Made by a program: the position numbers and the translations under genes. This document shows, one piece after another, positions 18,421 to 27,262 of a DNA stretch of 64,000 nucleotides. Every line of letters starts with the position of its first letter. The stretch's first letter is position 1. A model generated the notes under the pieces. That model was given only the letters and a program-made list of their open reading frames with translations. It had not been told where the DNA came from and made no database searches. This DNA comes from Bryobacteraceae bacterium (lineage in GTDB: Bacteria > Acidobacteriota > Terriglobia > Bryobacterales > Bryobacteraceae), in the NCBI GenBank assembly GCA_026129905.1, contig JAHCHE010000003.1, forward strand, positions 1 through 64,000, in the 5' to 3' direction.

Positions 18421-19434
18421 ATGAGCGCCGACGCGTGGGTTGGCGTGCTCCTGGCGTTGACCGCCGGAGTAACCGCGGGCAACTGCATGCTGCCGATGAA
18501 GTTCGCCCGCCGATGGGCCTGGGAAAACACCTGGCTGGTTTTCAGCGTTGTTTCGCTGGTCATTCTGCCGTGGGCGCTTGCGTTCGGCGCCGTCGACAAC
18601 CTGCCCGCCGTTTACCGGGGCACGCCCGCCGCCGCGTACGCCGCGCCGCTGCTGTTCGGGTTTGGCTGGGGCATCGCGCAGGTATTGTTCGGGCTGTCGA
18701 TCGCCCGGCTCGGCCTTGCCCTCGGTTACGCCATCATCATCGGATTGGGCGCGCTGTTAGGCACGCTTGTCCCGCTGGCCGCGCAACAGCCCCAGGTGCT
18801 CGGCTCGGCGGCCGGCGCGCTGATTCTCTGCGGAGTGGCGATCATGATCGGCGGCATCGTCGTCTCGTCGGCCGCTGGGCGGTTGCGGGAGCGCGCGGCG
18901 GGCGCCGGCGGGGAAGCGGGGGGTTCGTACGGCATGGCGCTGCTGCTCGCGGTGATCTGCGGGTTGCTCGCGCCCATGATCAACTTCTCCTTCGCCTTCG
19001 GGCAAGGCCTGGCGGAAGAAGCGGTGAGAAACGGCGCCTCGGCCGCGCGCGCCGGTTACGCGGTGTGGCCGGTCTCGCTGGCCGGAGGATTCATTCCCAA
19101 CCTTGCCTACAGCGTTTACCTGCTGAACCGCAACGGCGCATGGCGCCGCTTCGGCCGTTGTCCCCAGGAGGCTTGGGCAGGCTCGGCCATGGCCATCCTC
19201 TGGATGGGCGCAATGGCGATCTATACGGCGGCGTCGGCTTATCTCGGCCGGCTGGGCACGTCGGCGGGATGGGCGCTGTTCCAGATCTTCATGATTATGA
19301 CCGCGAACCTCTCGGGCATCTTAACGGGCGAATGGCGCGGTGCGCCTCGGGGCGCCGTCCGGCTGCTGGCGCTGGGCCTGCTGTTACTGGCGGCAGCGAC
19401 GATCGTGATCTCGATAGGCAACGCGCGCGTTTGA
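18421..19434 (+). CDS. RhaT-type sugar-proton symporter (337 aa)
   Basis: About ten hydrophobic helices with the RhaT/DMT features GVTAGNCMLPMKFARRWAWENTW in helix 1-2 and GFGWGIAQVLFGLSIARLG, close to E. coli RhaT and its relatives, which are often annotated L-rhamnose-proton symporters. An inner-membrane permease, probably for the sugar processed by the upstream fucosidase and dehydratase. Last gene of the block; about 190 bp of non-coding sequence follows. Confidence 0.85.
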   Translation: MSADAWVGVLLALTAGVTAGNCMLPMKFARRWAWENTWLVFSVVSLVILPWALAFGAVDNLPAVYRGTPAAAYAAPLLFGFGWGIAQVLFGLSIARLGLALGYAIIIGLGALLGTLVPLAAQQPQVLGSAAGALILCGVAIMIGGIVVSSAAGRLRERAAGAGGEAGGSYGMALLLAVICGLLAPMINFSFAFGQGLAEEAVRNGASAARAGYAVWPVSLAGGFIPNLAYSVYLLNRNGAWRRFGRCPQEAWAGSAMAILWMGAMAIYTAASAYLGRLGTSAGWALFQIFMIMTANLSGILTGEWRGAPRGAVRLLALGLLLLAAATIVISIGNARV

Positions 19435-19624
19435 GGCTGTGCGGCCGCCGAAATCGCGGAAACGGGTAATCGCCAAAACGCCGGTCACGAGCAATCCACA
19501 TTTATATCTGCCGTAATTTCAGCGAATTACCGAAACGGTTCGGGGCCGCGGCAACCTCTTCGCCCGTAGAATGTAGTCAACCGGCAACTGGGAGCTTGTT
19601 TCTCGCGGTCCGGGAATCCCGTCT

Positions 19625-20959
19625 ATGCCCGAACCGCTCAATTCGATTTCGGAAACCGAAGGTATGCCCTCGCTCCAAAAACAAAAGGCAGCCGGCGCCG
19701 AGCCGGAGGGTTCCTTGTCTGCCGCGGACCCGTCGGAGGTAGCCCGGCTGACCGAGGAACTCGCCGCTGCCCGGGCGGCGCTTCGAAAAGCGAAAGAAGA
19801 CCTCCATTGGGAACTGGCCGTGGGCTCCGCTCTTCGCGAGCTACACCGCCCCTTGATCTCACCCGACTCCACCATCGAGGAAATGGCGAAATTGGTCCTG
19901 GCAAAGGCGCGCGAGCTGACCGGGAGTCCCCGGGGCTACGTTTCGGCGCTCAATCCGCAGACCGGCCAGGTGGAAGGCCATGCCACGGCGGCCGCCGACG
20001 CCGGCGTCTGCGGGATCTCCGGCAAGTGCCCCAAGGCCGACCCTCTGGAAGACGGTAGTAGCGTCTGTCTGTGGAGCCGGGAGCGCCGCAGCGGTCCGCG
20101 CTATTTCACCAACCGCACCAAGGCGGTGGTCTGCGACTGCCTGGCCGGCGGCGCCACGGCCATCGAACGTTTCCTTTGCGTTCCGGTAATGCTCGACGGC
20201 AAGCCGGCGGCCAAGATCGCGCTGGCGAACTCGCCGCGGGATTATTCCAGCCGCGACGTTCAGGCGGTGCGTCACCTGGCCGGATTCTACGCCCTGGCGA
20301 TCGACCGCAAGCGCTACCAGACGGGCATCATCGACGCGTTGCGCGAAAAGGAAGTACTGCTCCGCGAGGTGCACCATCGCGTCAAGAACAATCTCCAGGT
20401 GATCTCCAGTCTCCTAAGCCTGCAGGCGGGCGGCCTCCGGGATCCCAAGGCGCTGGAGATGCTCAAGGAAAGTCAGAACCGGGTGCGTTCGATGGCCATG
20501 GTTCATGAGCACCTTCACCGCTCGCGAGAATTGTCGCGAATCTCGTTCGGCGAGTACGTCCGCAACCTTTGCGCCAGCCTGTTCTCGTCCTATGGCATCG
20601 ACTCGGCGCGGATCGGGCTGCAAATTCAACTCCAGGACGTGTCCTTCGCCATCGATACGGCGATCCCGTGCGGCTTGATTATTCAGGAACTGGTTTCCAA
20701 TTCCTTGAAATACGCCTTCCCGGCGGGCCGTTCCGGACAAATCGCCATCCGCCTTCAGCCGGGCGACGGACCGTCCATGACGCTGTCGGTATCCGACGAC
20801 GGGGTGGGCCTGCCGCCGACGGTCGACTTTGCCGGTTCGAACTCGCTCGGACTGCGCCTGGTGAGGATTCTCGCCGCGCAGATGGACGGCGCGGTTCAGT
20901 GCTTCTCCGGTAAAGGAACCTCGTTCCGAATCGAATTTAAATGTCAAGAAAGCAGTTGA
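19625..20959 (+). CDS. GAF sensor histidine kinase, HisKA_2 type, cysteine-rich
   Basis: 444 aa without membrane segments, so a soluble sensor. Residues 36-75 form a short coiled coil, residues 80-230 a GAF domain, then HisKA_2 (phospho-acceptor His251 in HHRVKNNLQVISSLL) and a HATPase_c domain with an intact N box (LVSNSLKYAF) and G1 (VSDDGVGLP). The GAF holds six cysteines (C129, C135, C148, C170, C172, C185), clustered as CGISGKC and CDCLAGG; this suggests metal, Fe-S or redox sensing. Seven base pairs separate it from the receiver gene. A TAGAAT at 19567 could be its -10. Confidence 0.85.
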   Translation: MPEPLNSISETEGMPSLQKQKAAGAEPEGSLSAADPSEVARLTEELAAARAALRKAKEDLHWELAVGSALRELHRPLISPDSTIEEMAKLVLAKARELTGSPRGYVSALNPQTGQVEGHATAAADAGVCGISGKCPKADPLEDGSSVCLWSRERRSGPRYFTNRTKAVVCDCLAGGATAIERFLCVPVMLDGKPAAKIALANSPRDYSSRDVQAVRHLAGFYALAIDRKRYQTGIIDALREKEVLLREVHHRVKNNLQVISSLLSLQAGGLRDPKALEMLKESQNRVRSMAMVHEHLHRSRELSRISFGEYVRNLCASLFSSYGIDSARIGLQIQLQDVSFAIDTAIPCGLIIQELVSNSLKYAFPAGRSGQIAIRLQPGDGPSMTLSVSDDGVGLPPTVDFAGSNSLGLRLVRILAAQMDGAVQCFSGKGTSFRIEFKCQESS

Positions 20960-20966
20960 AAATCTG

Positions 20967-22409
20967 ATGAAGCAACCGAAAATCCTGGTCGTGGAAGATG
21001 AAGGGGTCGTCGCCGCGGACATCGAGGAATCGCTTTCCAAGATGGGTTACGCCGTCGTTGGTTCGGCGGCGTCCGCGGTGAGCGCCATCCGAAAAGCGGT
21101 GGAAACGGAGCCCGATCTCGTCCTGATGGATATCAAGCTCAAGGGCCCCGTCGACGGCGTCGACGCCGCGGGCGAGCTTCACGAACGGCTCGGCATCCCG
21201 GTGGTCTACCTCACCGCGCACGCTGACGGCGAGATTCTCGACCGGGCCAAGAAGAGCTCTCCTTCCGGCTACGTCCTGAAGCCGTTCGACGAGCGGTCGC
21301 TGCGGTCGGCCGTCGAGATCGCGCTCCACAAGCATCCCCAGGAACAGAAGCTGATCGAGAACGAGAAGCGGCTCGTCATGGCTCTGCGAAGCGTCGTCGA
21401 GGCGGTGATTCTCACCGATCGCGCGGGTATTGTCACCTTGATGAACCGGGCCGCCGAAAATCTCACCGGCAGGAGGCAGAGCGAGACCGTCGGCCGGCCG
21501 GTCAAGGACGTCTTCACGTCGATTCACGCCACGCGCGGCAGCTTGATGAGCGACCCCGTCGCCCGAGTGCTGCGCGAAGGCGCCGGCGCCGGGCTTGGGG
21601 ACAAAAGGGTTGTCGTCGGCAGGGATGGCTCGGAAACCTGGATTCAAGGTTCGGTCGTTCCCTTGCGGGACGAGGAGGGTCAGGTGGTCGGCGCCGCCAT
21701 CGTTTTTCGTCCGGCGGACGTTTCCTCGGACGAGGTTCGCGATGCGGCCCGATCGCTTCACTCCAGCCGCTTGGAGACGTTAGGCCGTCTCGCCGCCGGC
21801 GTCGCCGAGGATTTCGCCCGGACGCTCAAATCCATCGGCGATTCCTCGCGCGCTCTCTTCCACCGCTTCCCTGCCGGCGACCCTGGGAGACGCGACCTGG
21901 AGAAACTCGTGGCCTCCGCCGAGCGTGGCTTGCAGCTTTCCGATCGGCTGCTCAGCTATACGAGGCGTCGCCTGCCCCGTCCGGTAACCTTCGCCATCAA
22001 TGACCTGATGAGGAACCTCGCCCCTCTTATCGAGTGCGCCGCGGGAGAAAACGTCGAAACTCTTACGCAACTCGGCCCGGACGCCGGCAATGCGACCGCC
22101 GACCCCGGCCACGTCGAACACGTGATTCTGAGCCTGGTCGCGGCGGCTCGCGAGGCCATGCCCGACGGCGGCAAACTCAGCATAGAAACCGCTTGCGTCG
22201 AGCTTTCGGAAGACCCTCCGGGAGGGCTCCCCGCCGGCTGGTACGCGCTTGTTTCGCTCAGCCACACCGGATCGGACGGGCCGGGAGACGCGCGGCGGCC
22301 GCCCGAGCAGATCGTGGAGCTTCTCCGGCTCGCCGGCGGCGGAATCGTGTCGCACGCCGAGCCCGGCCGGGTGACAGCGTTCGAAATCTTCCTGCCCAGC
22401 GTCGCCTGA
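20967..22409 (+). CDS. receiver-PAS protein with degenerate histidine-kinase module (480 aa)
   Basis: Residues 5-120 are an intact receiver (EDE at 10-12, phospho-site Asp55 in LVLMDIKLKGP, Lys105). Residues 130-250 are a PAS domain. From 265 the protein follows the NtrB-like kinase pattern ETLGRLAAGVA-DF, but the phospho-acceptor His is Glu281 (VAEDF for VAHDF). The N box LSLVAAAREAMPDGG has Ser389 and Ala393 in place of the Asn residues, and G1 Asp is His433 (HTG). The LGLS-type G2 is absent. It therefore looks unable to autophosphorylate or bind ATP normally; probably an output or scaffold partner of the upstream kinase. Confidence 0.85.
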   Translation: MKQPKILVVEDEGVVAADIEESLSKMGYAVVGSAASAVSAIRKAVETEPDLVLMDIKLKGPVDGVDAAGELHERLGIPVVYLTAHADGEILDRAKKSSPSGYVLKPFDERSLRSAVEIALHKHPQEQKLIENEKRLVMALRSVVEAVILTDRAGIVTLMNRAAENLTGRRQSETVGRPVKDVFTSIHATRGSLMSDPVARVLREGAGAGLGDKRVVVGRDGSETWIQGSVVPLRDEEGQVVGAAIVFRPADVSSDEVRDAARSLHSSRLETLGRLAAGVAEDFARTLKSIGDSSRALFHRFPAGDPGRRDLEKLVASAERGLQLSDRLLSYTRRRLPRPVTFAINDLMRNLAPLIECAAGENVETLTQLGPDAGNATADPGHVEHVILSLVAAAREAMPDGGKLSIETACVELSEDPPGGLPAGWYALVSLSHTGSDGPGDARRPPEQIVELLRLAGGGIVSHAEPGRVTAFEIFLPSVA

Positions 22410-22509
22410 GACTCCGCTGGGACGCGCGTCGTGTCATCCTCGGGTGTAGAACCGTAGGAGGCAGGTTGCGGGGCCGCCGCCGGAGGCGCCTTCCGCAAGG
22501 AGTACGACG

Positions 22510-23874
22510 ATGTCGCTGAAACATTGGTGCATTGTGGCGCTGGGCGCGGCTGTGGCGTGCCAGCCCTCGTGCGCGAAGCGCGAGCCGGCCGAAAAGCCGA
22601 ATATCGTGCTGATCCTGGCCGACGATCTCGGGATGGAGGCCATCGGGGCTTACGGAGGCGAGTCCTACCGGACGCCGAACCTTGATCGCCTTGCCGCCGA
22701 AGGCATTCGATTCGACCGCGCCTATGCCCAGCCGCTATGCACGCCGACGCGCCTTCAGTTGATGACCGGGAAGTACAACTGCCGGAACTGGAAGGCGTTC
22801 GGCATCATGGACCCGGCCGAACGCACCTTCGGCCATATGATGTCGGAGGCCGGTTACACCACATGCATTTCCGGCAAATGGCAGCTTTATAGTTATAATC
22901 CGCCCGACTTCGAGCCGGAATGGCGCGGCAAGGGCAAGCATCCCAAGGACGCCGGATTCGACGAGTACCACCTGTGGCACGCTCTCCACACGGAGGACAA
23001 AGGCTCGCGCTACGCCGATCCCGCGATCCTCGCGAACGGAACGCTGCGGACCGACGCAAAGGGCAAGTACGGGCCGGACCTGTACGCCGACTACATCATG
23101 GATTTCATCGAGCGGAACGCCAACCGTCCCTTCTTCGTGTATTACCCCATGGCGCTGACGCACGCGCCGTTCAATCCCACGCCGCGGTCCCAGACCTGGG
23201 CGAAAGGCAACCGGCTTGAGAACGACCCAAAGTACTTCGGGGACATGGTGGAGTACATGGACGAGATTGTCGGCAGGCTGGTGGCGAAGCTCGACGAGTT
23301 GAAACTGCGCGAGAAGACGCTGGTCCTGTTTTTCTCCGACAACGGTTCCGACCGGCTGACCCGGTCTCGGATGAAGGGGCGCGAAGTCCGGGGCGGCAAA
23401 GGAGAATGCGACGAGGCGGGAACGCGCATGCCGTTGATCGCCAACTGGCCGGGCGTGGTATCCCGGGGCCAGGTACTCGACGACCTGATCGATTCCACGG
23501 ACTTCTACCCGACGCTGGCAGAACTTGCCGGCTTCGACCTTTCCAAGGAAGGCCAGGTCGACGGACGAAGCTTCGCCGACCGGCTTCGCGGGCAGCCGGG
23601 CAATCCCCGGGAGTGGGTCTTCTTTCACCACGACCCCCGCCCCGGCGTCGACAAGAAAGGCCGCCGTCTGGACCGCTGGGCCCAGGAGCGCGACTATAAG
23701 CTGTTCGATGATGGCCGGTTTCTTTCCGTCTCCCCGGACTACCTGGAGGAGACACTCGTCGCGCCGGACTCGATGACCCCCGCGATGACCGCAACGCGGG
23801 CTCGTCTGCAAAAAGTCCTGGACAGTTACCCCAACCCGGGGCCCATGGTGAAGCCCGGGACGCCGGGGTACTGA
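22510..23874 (+). CDS. type I sulfatase (454 aa), probably exported
   Basis: ATG follows AAGGAG by seven bases. Residues 1-22 are a hydrophobic export signal containing Cys residues (VACQPSC), possibly a lipoprotein. The sulfatase core starts NIVLILADDLGMEAIG, and Cys77 in CTPTR is the residue expected to be converted to formylglycine by a sulfatase-modifying enzyme. VLFFSDNGSD supplies further metal ligands. Substrates of this family are sulfated polysaccharides or small sulfate esters. A terminator-like hairpin lies downstream. Confidence 0.9.
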   Translation: MSLKHWCIVALGAAVACQPSCAKREPAEKPNIVLILADDLGMEAIGAYGGESYRTPNLDRLAAEGIRFDRAYAQPLCTPTRLQLMTGKYNCRNWKAFGIMDPAERTFGHMMSEAGYTTCISGKWQLYSYNPPDFEPEWRGKGKHPKDAGFDEYHLWHALHTEDKGSRYADPAILANGTLRTDAKGKYGPDLYADYIMDFIERNANRPFFVYYPMALTHAPFNPTPRSQTWAKGNRLENDPKYFGDMVEYMDEIVGRLVAKLDELKLREKTLVLFFSDNGSDRLTRSRMKGREVRGGKGECDEAGTRMPLIANWPGVVSRGQVLDDLIDSTDFYPTLAELAGFDLSKEGQVDGRSFADRLRGQPGNPREWVFFHHDPRPGVDKKGRRLDRWAQERDYKLFDDGRFLSVSPDYLEETLVAPDSMTPAMTATRARLQKVLDSYPNPGPMVKPGTPGY

Positions 23875-23984
23875 CCTGCCGTTTCGGTCGCCGTCCCGCC
23901 GCCGCTTTGTGCTACGCTGGTGTTGCCCCGATACGAAGGGGACCAAGAAGTTACAACTCCAGGGTCAAATCCGAACAACGCGGC

Positions 23985-24009
23985 AAGGGGCGCTCCCACA
24001 GCGCCCCTT
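23985..24009 (+). terminator. hairpin after the sulfatase gene
   Basis: A ten-pair perfect stem (AAGGGGCGCT / AGCGCCCCTT) with a CCCAC loop, followed by CTGCTTT, about 110 bp after the sulfatase stop. The T tract is weak, so termination may be partial. Confidence 0.5.
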
Positions 24010-24063
24010 CTGCTTTACGGTGGCAGGGGGCGCGCGGCGCTACAATTGGCACACGGAGCCCCC

Positions 24064-24975
24064 GTGCGCATCAGCATCACCTATCTCTACGCCATTTTTC
24101 GCTACGGTTATCCACCCTCCCTCGACGACGACCTGAAAGCCTTCGCGGACGTCCGGAAACTCGGCTTTCGCTTCCTCGAAACCGAAGGGCTCGGCGAACG
24201 CAAGCTGTTGGAACTTGCCGCCCATCGCGACGGCGTGAAGGACGCCCTGGAGCGGAATGGCTTGCAGGTGCACAATTTCTGCGTCGTTCTCCCTGAACTG
24301 GTAGACCTCGACCCGCAAGCGCGCCGCCGCGCCTACGAGCTGTTCCAAACGGGCGCCGAACTCGGCGCGTGGTTCGGCGCCGGGACGCTGCACTTGGCCA
24401 GCTATCCTCCGCCGGTCGAGTACATCGAGGAAAAGCCGTACCAGCTCGATTCGGCGTACAAGTTCGCCACGCACGCCCGCGTCCGGATTCCCGAGAGGTT
24501 TTCGTGGCAGCGGGTGTGGGACGCGCTGGTGGACTCCTGCCGGACGTGCGCCGACATCGCGGCTCGCCTTGGGAAGGTCGTCATCATGGAGCCGCGCGTC
24601 GGGGAGGCGATCTGCTCGGTGGATTCTCTCCTTCGGTTGATCGAGCACGTGGACCGGCCGAACTTCAAGGCGAACTTCGACACCGCACACTTCTGCGCGC
24701 AGCGGGAAAACGTTCCGCTCGCCCTGGCCAAGCTCGAGGGGCGCTTCGCCAACATTCACATCGCCGACAACGATCCCGCCAACACGGACCATCTCCCCGT
24801 CGGCGACGGCATCATCGACTGGCGCGAGTTCTTCCGCGTCCTCCAGCGAATGGGCTACAACGGCTATCTCGGCCTCGACCTCGGCTTGGAGGCGTCCCTC
24901 CCGGACGGCTACCGGCGCTCGGTGGAGACGATCCGCCGGATCGCCGCCGAACTCGGGATCGAGATCGAGGTCTGA
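24064..24975 (+). CDS. sugar phosphate isomerase/epimerase-like TIM barrel (303 aa)
   Basis: I chose GTG 24064 (GGAG seven bases upstream, TACAAT at 24041-24046); the frame is open upstream but that sequence is the terminator region. The protein starts RISITYLYAIFRYGYPPSLDDDL and has the AP-endonuclease-2/xylose-isomerase-like fold: FLETEGLGERKL, VIMEPRVGEAICSVDSLLRLI, NFKANFDTAHFC, FANIHIADND and YLGLDLG, with Glu, Asp and His positions typical for the metal site. Substrate unknown. Confidence 0.82.
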   Translation: MRISITYLYAIFRYGYPPSLDDDLKAFADVRKLGFRFLETEGLGERKLLELAAHRDGVKDALERNGLQVHNFCVVLPELVDLDPQARRRAYELFQTGAELGAWFGAGTLHLASYPPPVEYIEEKPYQLDSAYKFATHARVRIPERFSWQRVWDALVDSCRTCADIAARLGKVVIMEPRVGEAICSVDSLLRLIEHVDRPNFKANFDTAHFCAQRENVPLALAKLEGRFANIHIADNDPANTDHLPVGDGIIDWREFFRVLQRMGYNGYLGLDLGLEASLPDGYRRSVETIRRIAAELGIEIEV

Positions 24976-25062
24976 GCGGCACGCCGCCTCCGGGTGGGGG
25001 CGAGCGTCCACGCTGCAAGCCGGCTTTCATGCCGGCGCCGGCGTCCCGGCATTGGAACGCGA

Positions 25063-25071
25063 TGCTAGAAT
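25063..25071 (+). promoter_or_regulatory. lutA: extended -10 promoter (TGC-TAGAAT) of lutABC
   Basis: TG at 25063-25064, one base, then TAGAAT at 25066-25071. The predicted start is near 25078, only about three bases before the lutA ATG (25081), so the message may be nearly leaderless. No good -35 is seen, as usual for extended -10 promoters. Confidence 0.45.
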
Positions 25072-25080
25072 CGTAACTTC

Positions 25081-25806
25081 ATGCCGGTTCGAGTCTCGTT
25101 GTTCGTCACCTGCGTTGTGGATCAACTGTTTCCGCGGGTCGGCATGGCGATGGTCGACGTGCTGGAACGCATCGGCTGCAAGGTGGATTTCCCCGAGGCG
25201 CAAACCTGCTGCGGACAGCCCGCCTACAACAGCGGCTACCGCCAGGAAGCGCGGCAGGTGGCGCGGCATTTCCTTCAGGTCTTTCGCGAAGCCGAATACA
25301 TCGTCGCGCCTTCGGGCTCCTGCGCTTCCATGGTTGCCCATCACTACGAGGACCTTTTCCGAAAGGAACCGGAGTGGCTGGAACAGGCCAGGCTTGTAGC
25401 GCCGCGGGTGTGGGAGTTCTCGAAGTTTCTTACCGAAGTGATGAAGGTTGCCGACGTCGGCGCCAAGCTTGAGCGAATCGTCACCTATCACGATAGCTGC
25501 CATGCGCTGCGCGAGCTCGGCGTCAAGGAGGGCCCCCGCGAGCTCCTGGCGCACGTCCGCGGCCTGGAGTTGCGCGAGATGGATATTCCCGAGGAATGCT
25601 GCGGTTTCGGCGGAACCTTTTCGGTGAAATTCGCCGACGTTTCCGGCGGCATGGCGCGCACCAAAATCGAAGCCATCCAGCGAACCGGCGCCGAAGCGGT
25701 GGTGTCCATCGATTCCAGTTGCCTGATGCAGTTGCAGGGAGCGATGTCCCGCGCCGGCCTGCCGATTCAGACGATGCATCTGGCCGAAGTGCTTGCCAGC
25801 CGTTAA
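25081..25806 (+). CDS. lutA: LutA/LldE, lactate oxidation iron-sulfur subunit
   Basis: 241 aa with the two CCG-type cysteine motifs of LutA: QTCCGQPAYNSGYR and, near the C-terminus, EECCGFGGTFSVKFADVS, plus VTYHDSCHALRELG between them. These ligate Fe-S or a related cluster in the LutABC complex that oxidises L-lactate to pyruvate. It is followed by lutB after 4 bp and lutC, the canonical order. Confidence 0.92.
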   Translation: MPVRVSLFVTCVVDQLFPRVGMAMVDVLERIGCKVDFPEAQTCCGQPAYNSGYRQEARQVARHFLQVFREAEYIVAPSGSCASMVAHHYEDLFRKEPEWLEQARLVAPRVWEFSKFLTEVMKVADVGAKLERIVTYHDSCHALRELGVKEGPRELLAHVRGLELREMDIPEECCGFGGTFSVKFADVSGGMARTKIEAIQRTGAEAVVSIDSSCLMQLQGAMSRAGLPIQTMHLAEVLASR

Positions 25807-25810
25807 CCTT

Positions 25811-27262
25811 ATGGTCGCTCCTCCGTTAGTTCAGATCCGAAAAGCCCTGGACGATTCCGGGCTGCAGTCCGCCATCTACTCCTCGACGGCGCGGCTGATG
25901 CACAAACGCAGCTCGGCGCTGGCGGATCCACTGGCCGGCGAATTCCAGCAGTGGCGGGAGCAGGCGCACCAGCTCAAGAAGCACACGCTCGAGAACCTCG
26001 ACTACTATCTCGAGCTGTTTGAAACCCGCCTCGCCGAACGCGGCGGCAAGGTGATCTACGCGCGCGACGGCGGCGAGGTCGCCAACTTCGTCATCAAGCT
26101 GTGCAAGGACAAGAACGCGCGCCTGCTGGTCAAGTCCAAGTCGATGACCACCGAGGAGATCGACCTGCGCGAGCACGTCGAGGAGCAGCAGATCGAGACC
26201 GTCGAGACCGACCTCGGCGAGTGGATCGTGCAACTCGCTCGCGAGCGGCCATCGCACATTGTCGCTCCGGCGCTGCACAAGACTCGCTACGACGTCGCCG
26301 CTCTGTTCACCGAGAAACTGGGCGTCGAGCGGGAGGACGTTCCGGAGAAACAGACGCTCATCGCGCGCCGCACGCTGCGCGAGAAATTCCTCGCCTCCGA
26401 CGTCGGCATGACGGGCGCCAACTACCTGGTGGCGGAGTCGGGTTCCGTCGTGGTGATCGAGAACGAAGGCAACGCGCGCCTGTGCAGTTCGGTCCCTCGC
26501 ATTCAGATCGCGGTCGCCGGGATCGAGAAACTCATTCCGCGGGCGGCGGACCTGGCGACGTTCCTCAAGGTGCTCGGCCGCAGCGCCACGGGTCAGCCGC
26601 TTACGGTCTACACGTCATTCCTCACCGGACCACGGCGCGAAGCCGAAATTGACGGCCCCGAGGAGTTTTACGTCGTTCTGCTGGACAACGGCCGGACGAA
26701 ACTCCTGGCGGACCGGAACAAGCGTCAATCGCTATACTGTATCCGCTGCGGGGCCTGCCTCAATCACTGTCCGGTATACCGCAAGATCGGCGGGCACAAC
26801 TATCCCTGGGTCTACTCCGGACCCATCGGCGCCATCATCACGCCGCAGTACCACGGCATCATGCAGGAGGCCTGGCTGCCCTACGCCTCGAGCCTTTGCG
26901 GCGCCTGCGCGGAAGTCTGTCCGGTGAAGATCGACATTCCGCAGATCCTGCTCGACCTGCGCGCGGAAGCCGTCAAGGCGAAAACCCGTGAAGGCGAGTC
27001 CAGGCTGGAGCGGCTGGGGTTCCGCCTTTGGGCCTGGCTCATGTCGCATCCGAGGCTCTACGAGATGAGTTCCCTCATGCGGGGCTCGGTGTCGCCGGAC
27101 GAGGCGAACGGCTGGACCAGCCAGGCGCCCGCCCTGCTCAACGTCGGTCCGCTGCGAAGCTGGCTTAGCCAGCGCGACCTGCCCCCCGCTCCCGCCAAGA
27201 CGTTTCGCCGCCTGTGGCGCGAGCGCTCCGCCGGAGGCTCGGGCGCCGGAGGCAATAGCTGA
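25811..27262 (+). CDS. lutB: LutB/LldF, iron-sulfur subunit of lactate oxidation
   Basis: ATG 25811 is four bases after lutA; an in-frame ATG at 25793 would overlap lutA. The LUD domain comes first (MTGANYLVAESGSVVVIENEGNARL), followed by two 4Fe-4S motifs, CIRCGACLNHCPVYR and LCGACAEVCPVKI, with the usual Cys spacing. 483 aa, normal length. The stop overlaps the lutC start (TGATG). Confidence 0.93.
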   Translation: MVAPPLVQIRKALDDSGLQSAIYSSTARLMHKRSSALADPLAGEFQQWREQAHQLKKHTLENLDYYLELFETRLAERGGKVIYARDGGEVANFVIKLCKDKNARLLVKSKSMTTEEIDLREHVEEQQIETVETDLGEWIVQLARERPSHIVAPALHKTRYDVAALFTEKLGVEREDVPEKQTLIARRTLREKFLASDVGMTGANYLVAESGSVVVIENEGNARLCSSVPRIQIAVAGIEKLIPRAADLATFLKVLGRSATGQPLTVYTSFLTGPRREAEIDGPEEFYVVLLDNGRTKLLADRNKRQSLYCIRCGACLNHCPVYRKIGGHNYPWVYSGPIGAIITPQYHGIMQEAWLPYASSLCGACAEVCPVKIDIPQILLDLRAEAVKAKTREGESRLERLGFRLWAWLMSHPRLYEMSSLMRGSVSPDEANGWTSQAPALLNVGPLRSWLSQRDLPPAPAKTFRRLWRERSAGGSGAGGNS

